A model generated the notes under the pieces. It was given only the letters and a program-made list of their open reading frames with translations. It was not told the DNA's origin and searched no databases. Below are positions 8,157 through 18,063 of a stretch of DNA of 64,000 bases, one piece after another; within the stretch, counting starts at the first letter, position 1, and each line of letters begins with the position of its first letter. The DNA is from Demequinaceae bacterium (GTDB taxonomy: Bacteria; Actinomycetota; Actinomycetes; Actinomycetales; Demequinaceae): positions 39,034 to 103,033 of the forward strand of contig JAFGBM010000009.1 in the NCBI GenBank assembly GCA_016933155.1, given 5' to 3'. A program made the position numbers and the translations under genes.

Positions 8157-10880
8157 ATGACCGCCATGACCCGCATCCCAGAGAAGGCCACCGTCGACGG
8201 CCTCGACGACCGTTGGAACGACGCCTGGGAGGCTCAGGGCCTGTACCGCTTCGACGCCACCAAGCCGCGCGAGGCCGTCTACTCGATCGACACGCCGCCC
8301 CCCACGGTCTCCGGGTCCCTCCACGTCGGGCACGTCTTCAGCTACACCCACACGGACCTCGTCGCCCGCTACAAGCGCATGCGCGGAAGCGAGGTCTTCT
8401 ACCCCATGGGCTGGGACGACAACGGGCTCCCGACCGAGCGTCGGGTCCAGAACTACTACGGCGTCCGCTGCGACCCCTCCCTCCCCTACGACCCGGACTT
8501 CACCCCACCCCACGCGGGAGACACAAAGTCCATCAAGTCCGCCGACCAACAGCCCATCTCCCGCCGCAACTTCATCGAGCTGTGCGAGACACTCACGGCC
8601 GAGGACGAGAAGCAGTTCGAGGCGCTCTGGCGACACCTGGGGCTCAGCGTCGACTGGAGCCGCACGTACCAGACGATCGACGACTCCGCCCAGGCCGTCG
8701 CCCAGCAGGCGTTCCTCCGCAATGTCGAGCGGGGGGAGGCGTATCAGGCCGAGGCGCCGACGCTGTGGGACGTCACCTTCCACACCGCTGTCGCCCAGGC
8801 CGAGCTGGAGGAGAAGGACCTTCCCGGCGCCTACCACCGCCTCGCGTTCAAGGTTTCGGACAGCTCCGGCCCGGACGGCCTCGTCCACATCGAGACGACG
8901 CGCCCCGAACTCCTGCCTGCCTGCGTCGCCCTCGTCGCCCATCCCGACGATGAGCGGTACAAGCCTCTCGTCGGCAAGACGGTGAGGACCCCGCTGTTCG
9001 AAGTCGAGGTGCCGGTCGTGGCCCACCACCTCGCCGAACCCGACAAGGGCTCCGGCATCGCAATGATCTGCACGTTTGGCGACATCACGGACGTAACCTG
9101 GTGGCGCGAGCTCCAGCTCGAGACCCGTCCCATGATCGGCTTCGACGGACGGGTCCTCTCGGCCCCTCCCCCCGGGATCGAGACCGACGGCGGCAAGGCC
9201 GCCTACGCCGAACTCGCCGGCAAGACCGTCCACAGCGCCCAGCAACGCGTCGTCGAGCTGCTCCGCGAGTCCGGCGATCTCGAGGGCGAGCCCGAGCCCA
9301 TCACCCACCCGGTCAAGTTCTTCGAGAAGGGCGACAAACCCCTCGAGATCGTCACCACCCGCCAGTGGTACATCTCCAACGGCGGCAAGGACGAGGCCCT
9401 CCGGGATCGGCTCGTCGTCCGCGGCGAAGAACTCGACTTCATCCCCGGATTCATGGGCGTGCGCTACGACAACTGGGTCAAGGGCCTGACGGGCGACTGG
9501 CTCATCTCGCGCCAGCGCTTCTTCGGCGTCCCCCTCCCCGTCTGGTACCCCCTGACGGACGCGGGCGACGTCGACCACGACCACCCGATCTTCCCCGCCG
9601 AGGCGGACCTGCCCGTCGACCCGTCCTCCATGCCGGCCCCCGGATTCGAGGAGGCGCAGCGGGGCGTGCCCGGCGGCTTCGTCGGCGAGGCCGACGTCAT
9701 GGACACCTGGGCGACCTCGTCCCTCACCCCGCAAATCGCGTGCCAGTGGCGCGACGACCCCGACCTGTTCGCCCGCACGTTCCCCATGGACCTGCGTCCC
9801 CAGGCCCAGGACATCATCCGCACCTGGCTGTTCTCGACCGTCGTCCGCGCCCACCTCGAGCAGGACACGCTCCCGTGGAAGCACGCCGCCATCTCGGGAT
9901 TCATCCTCGACCCCGACCGCAAGAAGATGTCGAAGTCCAAGGGCAACGTCGTCACCCCCATGGGGCTCCTTGAGGAGCACGGGCCCGACGCCGTGCGGTA
10001 CTGGGCGGCGTCGGCCAGGCTGGGGGTCGACGCGGCGTTCGACACCGGGCAGATGAAGATCGGGCGACGGCTCGCGATGAAGGTCCTGAACGCGTCGAAG
10101 TTCGCGCTCGGGGCGACGGGAATCGAGGCGGCGGCGAACGTGTCACTGGCCGACGGGTTACGGGCGGCCGCGCATGTGGTGTCCGAGCCCGTGACGGAGA
10201 CACTCGACCTCGCCATGCTCGCGGCGTTGGCGGACGTCGTGGACACCGCGACCGAGGCCTTCGAGGCGTACGACCACACCCGAGCCCTCGAGGTCACCGA
10301 GACGTTCTTCTGGACCTTCTGCGACGACTACCTCGAACTGGTGAAGTCGCGGGCGTACGACGGGGTCGCGCCCGGGGAGGCCGTCGACGCGTTCGGGACG
10401 TGCTCGCCCGGGGCGGCGTCGGCGCGGACGGCGCTCGTCATGGCGCTCGACGTGTTCCTCCGGTTGTTCGCGCCCGTGCTGCCGTTCTCGACCGAGGAGG
10501 TGTGGAGCTGGTGGCGCGAGGGATCCGTGCACAAGGCCTCGTGGCCGGACTCGGCGACGCTTCGGGTGCCCGGTTCCGCCCAGAGCCCCGGCGGCTCCCC
10601 CACCGCCGACCCCGTCAACTTCCTCGCTTCGGCCGGAGCGGCCCTCGCCGCGCTCCGCAAGATCAAGTCGGAGGCGAAGGTGTCCCAGCGGACCGAGATC
10701 GCGTCCGTCGAACTGCTCGTGCCGGAGGCGTCTTTGGCGTCGGTCGAGGCCGCCCGCACGGACCTGTGCTCGGCCGGCCGAGTGCGGATGCTGTCGGTGG
10801 TGCCCGTACCGGACACGGACGCCGACGGCGAGCCCGCGACGGTCACGACCCGCGGCGCGGAGTTGGTCCCGGCCGAATAG
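8157..10880 (+). CDS. valS: Valyl-tRNA synthetase
   Basis: Class I aminoacyl-tRNA synthetase that charges tRNA-Val and edits mischarged threonine. The 907-residue protein shows the HIGH-type motif HVGH at 56-59 within the stretch SLHVGHVFSYTHTD, the editing domain in the middle (ETTRPELLPACVALVAHPDD), and KMSKS at 590-594. MGWDDNGLPTERRVQNYYG marks the ValRS subtype found in part of the Actinobacteria. An alternative start lies three codons downstream (ATG at 8166). The gene follows the helicase by 93 bases and probably has its own promoter. Confidence 0.97.
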   Translation: MTAMTRIPEKATVDGLDDRWNDAWEAQGLYRFDATKPREAVYSIDTPPPTVSGSLHVGHVFSYTHTDLVARYKRMRGSEVFYPMGWDDNGLPTERRVQNYYGVRCDPSLPYDPDFTPPHAGDTKSIKSADQQPISRRNFIELCETLTAEDEKQFEALWRHLGLSVDWSRTYQTIDDSAQAVAQQAFLRNVERGEAYQAEAPTLWDVTFHTAVAQAELEEKDLPGAYHRLAFKVSDSSGPDGLVHIETTRPELLPACVALVAHPDDERYKPLVGKTVRTPLFEVEVPVVAHHLAEPDKGSGIAMICTFGDITDVTWWRELQLETRPMIGFDGRVLSAPPPGIETDGGKAAYAELAGKTVHSAQQRVVELLRESGDLEGEPEPITHPVKFFEKGDKPLEIVTTRQWYISNGGKDEALRDRLVVRGEELDFIPGFMGVRYDNWVKGLTGDWLISRQRFFGVPLPVWYPLTDAGDVDHDHPIFPAEADLPVDPSSMPAPGFEEAQRGVPGGFVGEADVMDTWATSSLTPQIACQWRDDPDLFARTFPMDLRPQAQDIIRTWLFSTVVRAHLEQDTLPWKHAAISGFILDPDRKKMSKSKGNVVTPMGLLEEHGPDAVRYWAASARLGVDAAFDTGQMKIGRRLAMKVLNASKFALGATGIEAAANVSLADGLRAAAHVVSEPVTETLDLAMLAALADVVDTATEAFEAYDHTRALEVTETFFWTFCDDYLELVKSRAYDGVAPGEAVDAFGTCSPGAASARTALVMALDVFLRLFAPVLPFSTEEVWSWWREGSVHKASWPDSATLRVPGSAQSPGGSPTADPVNFLASAGAALAALRKIKSEAKVSQRTEIASVELLVPEASLASVEAARTDLCSAGRVRMLSVVPVPDTDADGEPATVTTRGAELVPAE

Positions 10881-10958
10881 GCGCACTCGTGCCGCCGTTT
10901 TCCACAGGTTTCAGCGCTCGGGATGCGGGTGACGGGCGGGCTCGCTAGCGTCTGAGCC

Positions 10959-11573
10959 ATGAATCGTCACGCTTCCCGGGCCGGCCTTGGCGCCATCGCC
11001 GCCGGTGTTCTCGCTTTCGCCCTGACCTCCTGCACGGGAGGGGGCGACCCGATCGTGACGGAGACACCGTCCCCCACGGGTGTCTCTGCATCGCCTTCGG
11101 CTTCTCCCTCGGCATCGGCGGCGCCCCTGACCGACGAGGAACTGCTCGCGTTGATGCCCGAGGACGCCGCCTATCCCGACATCCGCGGGGCGATCGCGAC
11201 TGCGGTGTTCTTCGTCGAGCAGTTCTCGGTGGTCTACGAAACCGGAGATTTGCGCGTGTGGGATGCCCTGTCGATGCCCGAGTGCATCTTCTGTGAGTCT
11301 GTTCGGAGTGCCGTACTTGCAGAAAAAGCGATCGGTGACTACGAAACCGGCGGTGAGATCACAATCGACATGGATTCGATCGTCGCGAACTACTACGACG
11401 TCGATGGCTACTGGTACGTCACGTTCGACTACTCACAGAACGCTATGGCTCTGCACCACTCTGATGGCTCCTCGGAGCCTTCCAGCGATGCGGAGTCCGG
11501 ATCAGTTTCCCTGCGGATGACCCCCGTCGATGGGCTCTGGATGGTGTCCGGTGCGGAAGCTGTCGCAGACTAG
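10959..11573 (+). CDS. DUF6318-type lipoprotein
   Basis: The N-terminus is a lipoprotein signal with lipobox LTSC (lipidated Cys25), followed by a Ser/Pro/Ala-rich linker to about residue 55 and a globular domain of about 145 residues. The domain holds a conserved CxxC pair (MPECIFCESV) seen in DUF6318 proteins, whose fold resembles small NTF2-like export proteins. It would be attached to the outer face of the cytoplasmic membrane. The next gene starts inside its 3' end, and this lipoprotein / PKD-domain pairing suggests a joint surface function. The function is unknown. Confidence 0.8.
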   Translation: MNRHASRAGLGAIAAGVLAFALTSCTGGGDPIVTETPSPTGVSASPSASPSASAAPLTDEELLALMPEDAAYPDIRGAIATAVFFVEQFSVVYETGDLRVWDALSMPECIFCESVRSAVLAEKAIGDYETGGEITIDMDSIVANYYDVDGYWYVTFDYSQNAMALHHSDGSSEPSSDAESGSVSLRMTPVDGLWMVSGAEAVAD

Positions 11574-12447
11574 GTCTCTTCGCAGAGCCCTGCGAGGGAG
11601 CATCGCAACTGCGGGGGCCCTGGCGTTTGTTGCCCTTGCATCTGGCGGAATCAGTGGAACCACTGAACAGGACTCGATCGTGGTCACAGCCACGGAAGCC
11701 GCCGAGCAGGGCGCCCCGACCGAGGGGGTCTCGCACTCCTGGCGAACCGAGGAATGGACCCGCGCCCCCGCCTGTCGGTACGGCGGCTATCGCAACGACC
11801 TCATGCCCGGCTGCTTCGCACCCCAATACGAAATCAAGGTCCAGTGCTCGGACGGATCGGACGCCCTCGAACCGTGGTGGATGCGCTACCGACGCTCGAA
11901 CGGCACCTGGTCGAGTTGGTCGATGATCGGCTGGTACCAATGCCCGGCCGACCAACTCCGTGCGGCCGCCGAGAACGCCTGGGCGCGCATGCGCATCACC
12001 CCGAACACCATCCACGTCCAACCCGACACCGGTTGGGTCCTGACCACGGTCCCCACCATCGTCTTCGTCGACCGCACCCCGCGCACGATGCGCACCACCC
12101 TCCTGGGCACCCCCGTCACGATCCGCGCCACGGCGTCGGCCTACACCTGGAACTGGGGTGACGGCGTGGAATCCGTGACGACGAAGCCGGGTGCCGCTTA
12201 CCCCAACCAGACCGTCTCGCACACGTACCTGCACCGGGAGGGCCCCGTCACCATCCGGCTCACGACCTCGTGGCGGGGCTCCTATTCGACCGATGGCGGC
12301 GCCACCTGGCGCTCCGCTCCGGGCACCGCCTACACGACCTCGACCCCCATCACGGTCACCGTCTACAACCCCCACGGCCACCGCGTCGACTGCGACCTGG
12401 TGGGCAATTGCGTCAGCGGCGCCGACGGCCCCTCCGACGAGACGTGA
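11530..12447 (+). CDS. Secreted PKD-like domain protein
   Basis: The gene overlaps the end of the lipoprotein gene by 44 bases in another frame; GTG at 11551 is an alternative start giving a shorter n-region. An Arg-rich n-region and a hydrophobic stretch (about residues 25-42) form a signal peptide. The mature part has a Cys/Trp-rich first half and a PKD-like beta-sandwich at about 185-285, recognisable from YTWNWGDG and TVSHTYLHREG. Such domains mediate binding outside the cell. The stop overlaps the next start as GTGA, so all three genes are coupled. The ligand is unknown. Confidence 0.75.
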   Translation: MGSGWCPVRKLSQTRSLRRALRGSIATAGALAFVALASGGISGTTEQDSIVVTATEAAEQGAPTEGVSHSWRTEEWTRAPACRYGGYRNDLMPGCFAPQYEIKVQCSDGSDALEPWWMRYRRSNGTWSSWSMIGWYQCPADQLRAAAENAWARMRITPNTIHVQPDTGWVLTTVPTIVFVDRTPRTMRTTLLGTPVTIRATASAYTWNWGDGVESVTTKPGAAYPNQTVSHTYLHREGPVTIRLTTSWRGSYSTDGGATWRSAPGTAYTTSTPITVTVYNPHGHRVDCDLVGNCVSGADGPSDET

Positions 12448-13355
12448 CCCGGCCAGACTCCCCGGCCGAGTGGCTTGGCCATGCCCCTCGGGCGGCATCG
12501 AGAGACGCGATCCTGAAGAAGTACAGCCGTCACTCCCTGGACCGGGACCTCCACGCGGGTCGAATCTGCCGGGTCCTACCGAACACCTACCTGGCCACGC
12601 GCTATCGGTCGTCTTTCGAGGGACGGTCATCGGCCGTGCTCCTGTGGGCGGGGCCTCGCGTCGCGCTTGGCGGCACCTCTGCCGCGTATGCCCACAGACT
12701 GATCGCCCAGCCCCCGGAATACATCACCGTGTGTGCGCCCAGGAGCGCACGAGTCCGAGGCCCAGAATGGATCCGGGTCATCCAGCCCACTACTACCTCG
12801 ACACCCGTGCTGCTGCGAGGCCTCCGAACGGTTCCCATTGGAGACGCCCTGCTTCAGACCTGGACGGAGCTCGGCACAGGGCCAGGAACGGCGATCCTCA
12901 TCGAGGCCGTGCGCAAGGATCGCGTCCAATCGCGTGACCTCCTCGCTCGCGTATCTCGGTATCCGCGGCTGCGCTCGCGGCGCGCATTGCTCCGCCTTCT
13001 CGACGAGATGCGCGATGGGGTCGAAAGCTACCTCGAACACCTCGCGGCCACCCGAGTGTTCAACACCGCCGAGTTCCGGGGCCTGCGGCGCCAGCACCGG
13101 ATCCAGTCCTCAGGGAGGGCGTACGTTCTGGACCTGTTTGACCCGGGATCGAAGGTCGCGGTTGAACTTGACGGACGCGCTTTCCACGGTGAGGACAGCG
13201 CCAGGAGGCGAGACCTCGAACGGGACGCCGATCTCGCCGCGCTCGGCATCGTGACGATTCGACTGACCTTCGAGGACGTCACCCGACGGCCGGAATGGTG
13301 CCGGAACAGGGTGCGGTCGGCGATCTCGACCCGCCGACGCTCCCTGGCGGCCTGA
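12444..13355 (+). CDS. DUF559-domain (VSR-like endonuclease fold) protein
   Basis: The GTG start at 12444 overlaps the previous stop (GTGA) and gives 303 residues. The N-terminal part (about 1-200) resembles the AbiEi-type antitoxin/regulator layout found in many actinobacterial proteins (YSRHSLDRDLHAGRICRVLP, ALLQTWTELG). The C-terminal 100 residues form a DUF559 domain with VAVELDGRAFHG, ARRRDLERDADLAALGI and TIRLTFEDV, which carry the Asp/His/Glu positions of the very-short-patch-repair nuclease fold. The family is abundant in Actinobacteria and has no clear function. No partner toxin gene is adjacent. Confidence 0.75.
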   Translation: MTRPDSPAEWLGHAPRAASRDAILKKYSRHSLDRDLHAGRICRVLPNTYLATRYRSSFEGRSSAVLLWAGPRVALGGTSAAYAHRLIAQPPEYITVCAPRSARVRGPEWIRVIQPTTTSTPVLLRGLRTVPIGDALLQTWTELGTGPGTAILIEAVRKDRVQSRDLLARVSRYPRLRSRRALLRLLDEMRDGVESYLEHLAATRVFNTAEFRGLRRQHRIQSSGRAYVLDLFDPGSKVAVELDGRAFHGEDSARRRDLERDADLAALGIVTIRLTFEDVTRRPEWCRNRVRSAISTRRRSLAA

Positions 13356-13388
13356 GGGAGAGTCGGCCACCTAGGGGGGATCCCGCGT

Positions 13389-13516
13389 CCCTGCAGACAA
13401 CCAGTGCCGGGATCGCCCTCGAAACCGGCACTCACGGTCGGCAGGCACACCTCAAGTTCCCCTGCAGACAACCAGTGCCGGGATCGCCCCCGAAACCAGC
13501 ACTGACTGTCTGTAGG
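13389..13516. repeat. Two tandem copies of a 57-bp imperfect palindrome
   Basis: Copy 1 is 13389-13445 and copy 2 is 13460-13516 (period 71). Each begins CCCTGCAGACAACCAGTGCC and ends with an approximate inverted complement (GCACTSACKGTCKGYAGG), so each can fold into a hairpin of about 18 bp with a 20-base loop. They lie in the 239-base gap between convergent genes and may act as a terminator or be a dispersed REP-like element. Confidence 0.7.
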
Positions 13517-13594
13517 GATGCCCGCCGACGGAAGACGCAGCACCTGGGCGACGGGGGAGGCCTGAACTCCGGTCCCGGGACTGCAGCAGCCGCC

Positions 13595-14926
13595 CTAAGC
13601 GGACTTCTCTTCGGGCTCGGGCTCGGGCTTCGGAGCCAGGGCCGCAGCAACAGGAGCGTCGGCGCCCGAGGCGCCGTCCTTCCTCTCGGCGCGCTTCGCG
13701 CGCACCACGATCGCGGGGGCGATCCGTTCCATGACGGTCGCCTTCGAGATGGTCACCGTCCCCACGTCCTCGCGCCCCGGCACCTCGAACATGGTTTCCT
13801 GGAGCACCTCCTCGAGGATCGCTCGGAGCCCCCGCGCCCCGGTCCCCCGTTCCAGCGCCTGCTCAGCGATGGCCCGGATGGCGTCCTCCTCGAACACCAA
13901 CTCCACCCCGTCGAGTTCGAACATCCGCTGGTACTGCTTCACCAGGGCGTTCTTCGGCTCGGTCAGGATCTTCACCATCGAGTCGAGGTCGAGCGGCGCC
14001 ACGGTCGCGACCACCGGCATCCGCCCGATGAACTCCGGGATCAGCCCGAACTTGTGCAGGTCCGTCGGCTGGACGAGCGCGAACAGATCGGAGTTGTCCG
14101 ACTCCCGGAGCATCGCCCCGAACCCGATCCCCTTCCGCCCCACCCGGTGCGAGATGATCTCGTCGAGCCCGGCGAACGCCCCGCCCAGGATGAACAGCAC
14201 ATTCGTGGTATCGATCTGGATGAATTCCTGGTGCGGGTGCTTGCGCCCGCCCTGCGGCGGCACCGACGCCATCGTCCCCTCGAGGATCTTGAGGAGAGCC
14301 TGCTGCACTCCCTCGCCGGACACGTCCCGCGTGATCGACGGGTTCTCGGCCTTCCGGGCCACCTTGTCGATCTCGTCGATGTAGACGATCCCACGTTGGG
14401 CCTTGTCGACGTCGTAGTCGGCGGCCTGGAGGAGCTTCAGGAGGATGTTTTCGACGTCCTCGCCGACGTATCCAGCCTCGGTCAGCGCGGTTGCGTCGGC
14501 GATGGCGAAGGGCACGTTGAGGACCTTGGCCAGGGTCTGGGCGAGGTAGGTCTTCCCGCACCCCGTCGGCCCGATGAACAGCACGTTCGACTTGGCGATG
14601 TCGACCGGCTCGGCGGCCGCCTTGACGTCCCGCGAGCGCACCCGCTTGTAGTGGTTGTACACGGCGACAGAGAGCGCCCGCTTGGCCGGCTCCTGGCCGA
14701 CGATGTACTCCTCGAGGAAGTCGTAGATCTCGCGGGGTTTGGGAAGCTCGGTCAGTTCCTGCTCGACCTGCTCGTGGAACTCCTCCTCGATGATCTCGTT
14801 GCAGAGGTCGATGCACTCGTCGCAGATGTACACCCCGGGGCCCGCGATGAGTTTCTTGACCTGCTTCTGGGTCTTGCCACAGAAGGAACACTTGAGCAGG
14901 TCGCCGGAATCGGTCGGCCGAGGCAT
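13595..14926 (-). CDS. clpX: ClpX, ATP-binding unfoldase of the ClpXP protease
   Basis: AAA+ unfoldase that recognises tagged or damaged proteins and feeds them to the ClpP1P2 chamber. The 443-residue protein has the N-terminal zinc-binding domain (Cys13, Cys16, Cys35, Cys38), Walker A GPTGCGKT, Walker B VYIDEIDK, the IGF-type loop region and an arginine finger region GFGAMLRES to [10 protein letters not shown]. The C-terminus is an extra tail rich in Ala, Pro, Glu and Lys. GGAAGGAGG precedes the ATG. It lies 207 bases downstream of clpP2 on the same strand; it may be read from the same transcript or its own promoter. Confidence 0.98.
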   Translation of the reverse strand: MPRPTDSGDLLKCSFCGKTQKQVKKLIAGPGVYICDECIDLCNEIIEEEFHEQVEQELTELPKPREIYDFLEEYIVGQEPAKRALSVAVYNHYKRVRSRDVKAAAEPVDIAKSNVLFIGPTGCGKTYLAQTLAKVLNVPFAIADATALTEAGYVGEDVENILLKLLQAADYDVDKAQRGIVYIDEIDKVARKAENPSITRDVSGEGVQQALLKILEGTMASVPPQGGRKHPHQEFIQIDTTNVLFILGGAFAGLDEIISHRVGRKGIGFGAMLRESDNSDLFALVQPTDLHKFGLIPEFIGRMPVVATVAPLDLDSMVKILTEPKNALVKQYQRMFELDGVELVFEEDAIRAIAEQALERGTGARGLRAILEEVLQETMFEVPGREDVGTVTISKATVMERIAPAIVVRAKRAERKDGASGADAPVAAALAPKPEPEPEEKSA

Positions 14927-15133
14927 CGCGTCCTCCTTCCCGGCGTCTCAAGGCACGGAACACCCGGGATTCCCCGGGCTTTCAGGCTACCTACGAGGAC
15001 GGGAGACGAGTAGCGACGCGCCCGGATCGTAACCGTTCTGCTATCACCCGGCCGACGGTGCATAGGGGATGATCGCGACCTCCGTGACGCCCGTTCGGAA
15101 TGAATCCCGACGGGGTCCAGGCACCCGCGGGGA

Positions 15134-15784
15134 CTATGGAACCTTGGGGGCGTCGACGCTCTTCCGGCTTGCCAGCACCTGATCGACGAAACCGTACTCC
15201 AGGGCCTCCTGCGCACTCAGGAACCGGTCGCGCTCGATGTCCTCACGGACCTTCTCCGTCGTCTGGCCGGTGTGGTGGGAGAGGGTCTCCTCGAGCCACT
15301 CCCTCATCTTCACCATTTCCTCGGCGTAGATCTCGATGTCCGAGGCCTGGGCCCGCTCCCCGCCCTCGATGCGAGGCTGGTGGATCATGACCCGCGCATT
15401 CGGAAGCGCGAGCCGCTTCCCGGGGGCGCCGGCCGCAAGAAGCACGGCCGCCGCGGAGGCCGCCTGCCCCAGGCACACGGTCTGGATCTGCGGCTTGATG
15501 TACTGCATGGTGTCGTAGATCGCGGTCAGCGCGGTCTGGGAACCGCCGGGAGAGTTGATGTAGAGGGTGATGTCCCGGTCGGGGTCCTGGGATTCCAGGA
15601 CGAGCAACTGGGCCATGATGTCGTCGGCGGAGGCGTCGTCGATCTGGACGCCCAGGAAGATGATGCGGTCCTCGAAGAGCTTGGCGTACGGGTCCTGACG
15701 CTTGAAGCCGTAGGCGGTGCGTTCCTCGAACTGGGGCAGGATGTAGCGGCCGCTGATCTCGCGGCCGTTGGTCTCGGGGTTCAC
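15134..15784 (-). CDS. clpP2: ClpP2 protease subunit
   Basis: Serine peptidase subunit of the mixed ClpP1P2 tetradecamer. The GTG at 15784 overlaps the TGA of clpP1 and yields 216 residues. In this numbering the catalytic Ser is Ser110 (GQAASAAA) and the His is His135 (MIHQP), the same numbers used for mycobacterial ClpP2, with the Asp in [22 protein letters not shown] lies in the handle region. A longer open frame upstream (start at 15886) lies inside clpP1 and is not used. Tight coupling to clpP1 fits obligate hetero-oligomerisation known for actinobacterial ClpP. Confidence 0.97.
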   Translation of the reverse strand: MNPETNGREISGRYILPQFEERTAYGFKRQDPYAKLFEDRIIFLGVQIDDASADDIMAQLLVLESQDPDRDITLYINSPGGSQTALTAIYDTMQYIKPQIQTVCLGQAASAAAVLLAAGAPGKRLALPNARVMIHQPRIEGGERAQASDIEIYAEEMVKMREWLEETLSHHTGQTTEKVREDIERDRFLSAQEALEYGFVDQVLASRKSVDAPKVP

Positions 15785-16404
15785 GCCTTGCCTCCCGCCG
15801 CGCCGACCTTGGGTCCGGCCTCGCTCTCGTGCGTGACGACCTTGTCGATGAAGCCGTACTTCAGGGCTTCCTCGGCCGTGAACCACCGGTCGCGGTCGGA
15901 GTCCTTGGTGATCTGGTCGACGGTCTTTCCCGTCTGCGCCGCGATCAACTCGGCCAACTGCTTCTTCATGTGGAGGATGAGCTCGGCGTGGATGCGCACG
16001 TCCGTGGTCGTCCCGCCGATGCCGCCCGAGGGCTGGTGCATCATGACCCGCGCGTGGGGTGTCGCGTACCGCTTGCCCTTCGCCCCGGAGGACAGCAGGA
16101 ACTGCCCCATCGAGGCCGCCATCCCCACGACCACGGTCGCGACGTCGGGCTTGATGTACTGCATGGTGTCGTAGATCGCCATTCCGGCCGTGACCGAGCC
16201 TCCGGGCGAGTTGATGTACAGGTAGATGTCCTTGTCCGGGTCCTCGGCGGCGAGCAGCATCATCTGCGCGCAGATCGCGTTGGCGTTCTCGTCCTGGACA
16301 TCCGAGCCGAGCCAGATGATCCGCTCCCTCAGGAGCCGGTTGAAGATCGAGTCCTGCAACCCCATTCCAGCGGAATCGGGCGAGGCCATGGTCGGGTTAT
16401 CCAC
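15781..16404 (-). CDS. clpP1: ClpP1 protease subunit
   Basis: First gene of the clpP1-clpP2 pair. The start is set at GTG 16404 because AAGGAGGG lies four bases upstream; the ATG at 16428 would place that Shine-Dalgarno inside the gene. The 207-residue product has the triad Ser98 (GMAASMG), His123 (MMHQPSGG) and Asp172 (DRDRWF), plus [11 protein letters not shown]. With ClpP2 it forms the proteolytic core served by ClpX. Expression is probably linked to the downstream clpP2 by translational coupling. Confidence 0.96.
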   Translation of the reverse strand: MDNPTMASPDSAGMGLQDSIFNRLLRERIIWLGSDVQDENANAICAQMMLLAAEDPDKDIYLYINSPGGSVTAGMAIYDTMQYIKPDVATVVVGMAASMGQFLLSSGAKGKRYATPHARVMMHQPSGGIGGTTTDVRIHAELILHMKKQLAELIAAQTGKTVDQITKDSDRDRWFTAEEALKYGFIDKVVTHESEAGPKVGAAGGKA

Positions 16405-16536
16405 GGAGCCCTCCTTGTGGTCGGCCAATACGCATGACTCGACCCTAACGCCAGGAGGGGGCGGCGGGAGGCCGGAATCGATCGGTTTCGCTACAGGGTG
16501 AAAGGGGCCGACGGCGAAGAGGGCCGACGACTCGGG

Positions 16537-17982
16537 TTACTTCTTCTTGGCGACGGGCTTCTTCGTAGCAGGCTTCTTCGCGGCGGGCTTCTTGGCCGGC
16601 GGCTTCTTGGCGGATGCCTTCTTCGCGGCGGCCTTGTTCGCAGCCGCCGCCTCCGCCCTTTCGGCCTTGAACTTCGCGGAGATCTCCGCCCGCTTGGCGT
16701 CGATCTCTTCGGAACCGACGACCTCGGTCAGGTCGATGGGCGTGCCCTTGGTGTCCTGCACCTTGACCCGACGCAGGGCGAACGCCGCGGCCTTGGTCCG
16801 GGCGACCTCGGCGACCATCATCGGCACCCGACCCGACTGCTGGGTCCGGACGATGAACTCCTCCGGATTGAGCCCATACGAGCGGGCGATGTTGATCATG
16901 TAGTCGAAGAGTTCTTCCTCCTCGACGACGATGTCGAGGTCGTCCGCCACCTGGTCGAGCACGATCTGCGCACGGAGGGACCTTTCGACGTCCTGGGTGA
17001 CCTCCGCCCGGTGGGCGTCGTCCTCCAGCCTTCCCTCCCCGGCCAGGTGCTCATGCACCTCGGCCTCGACAACCTTGGGCGGAAGGTCGAACGCTTGAGC
17101 CGACTCGAGGCGGTCGAGCAGTAGGGCCCTCGCCTCGACGGCCTGGTTGTTCAACTGGACCCCCGCAACCTGCTTCCTGAGGTCCGCCTTCAACTCCTCG
17201 AGGGTGTCGTATTCGGAGGCAAGCTGGGCGAATTCGTCGTCCGCCTCGGGCAACTCACGTCGCTTGACGGCGACGACCTTGACGCGGATGAGGGCCTTCT
17301 CCCCGGCGTGCTCGCCCGCGGCCAGCGAACCCTCGTAACTCGTCTCCTCGTCGGCGCTCAAGCCGATGATGGCTTCGTCGAGCCCCGCGAGCATCGACCC
17401 CGACCCGACCTCGTATGAGGTCCCTTGGACGGCGTCGACCTGCTCACCGTCGATGAGGGCCATGAGGTCGAGCGTGACGTAGTCCCCGGAAGCCGCCGGA
17501 CGGTCGACGCCGAGGAGGGTGCCGAATCGGGCCCGCAAGGCATCGAGACGGGCATTGACATCGTCCTCGGAGACCTCTGCAGGCGTGACCTTGAGGGTGA
17601 TGGATTCGAAGGCCGGAAGGGTGAGTTCCGGACGCACCTCGACGGTCGCGACGAAGGAGAAACCCTCGTCGCCCTCGACCTGGCCGGGGAGTTTGAGGAC
17701 GTCGATCTCGGGCTTGCCGATCGGTCGGAGGTCGTGCTCCTCGATCGCGTCTGCGTACCACCGCGCCAAACCCTCGTTGATGGCGTGCTCCAGTGCGGCG
17801 GCCTTGCCGATGTGCTGCTCGAGGATCTTAGGAGGCACCTTCCCCTTGCGGAACCCCGGGATGCTCGCCCTCTTGCCGAGATGCTCGTAGGCGTGCGTGA
17901 TACCGGGGGCGAGGTCCTTCTCGGTCAGTTCGACCGTGATCTTCACCGATGTGGCGTCGATCTTCTCGATGGCGCTCGTCAC
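16537..17982 (-). CDS. tig: Trigger factor (ribosome-bound chaperone, PPIase)
   Basis: Ribosome-associated chaperone for nascent chains. The GTG start at 17982 follows AAGAGGAG; the open frame extends upstream through a tandem repeat but that part is not protein-like. The 481-residue product has the ribosome-binding signature ASIPGFRKGKVPPKILEQHI at about 37-56, a FKBP-like PPIase domain around 150-240 and a helical C-terminal arm. The last 45 residues are a Lys/Ala/Pro tail (repeated AKKPA units), a histone-like basic extension common in high-GC actinobacteria. It sits upstream of clpP1 in the usual tig-clpP1-clpP2-clpX order. Confidence 0.96.
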   Translation of the reverse strand: MTSAIEKIDATSVKITVELTEKDLAPGITHAYEHLGKRASIPGFRKGKVPPKILEQHIGKAAALEHAINEGLARWYADAIEEHDLRPIGKPEIDVLKLPGQVEGDEGFSFVATVEVRPELTLPAFESITLKVTPAEVSEDDVNARLDALRARFGTLLGVDRPAASGDYVTLDLMALIDGEQVDAVQGTSYEVGSGSMLAGLDEAIIGLSADEETSYEGSLAAGEHAGEKALIRVKVVAVKRRELPEADDEFAQLASEYDTLEELKADLRKQVAGVQLNNQAVEARALLLDRLESAQAFDLPPKVVEAEVHEHLAGEGRLEDDAHRAEVTQDVERSLRAQIVLDQVADDLDIVVEEEELFDYMINIARSYGLNPEEFIVRTQQSGRVPMMVAEVARTKAAAFALRRVKVQDTKGTPIDLTEVVGSEEIDAKRAEISAKFKAERAEAAAANKAAAKKASAKKPPAKKPAAKKPATKKPVAKKK

Positions 17983-18063
17983 TGCTGCTCCTCTTGGATC
18001 CGATGGACTGGCACCCGGTGAGTCTACCGGCTCCATGCCTCCGGCCCCTCCCTCGTTCCCGCT

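Noticed and set aside
7152..9980. A 942-codon open frame on the minus strand
   Set aside because: It lies opposite the helicase and valS genes, both of which have complete family motifs. Long antisense frames are common at this GC content. The translation has no recognisable domain.
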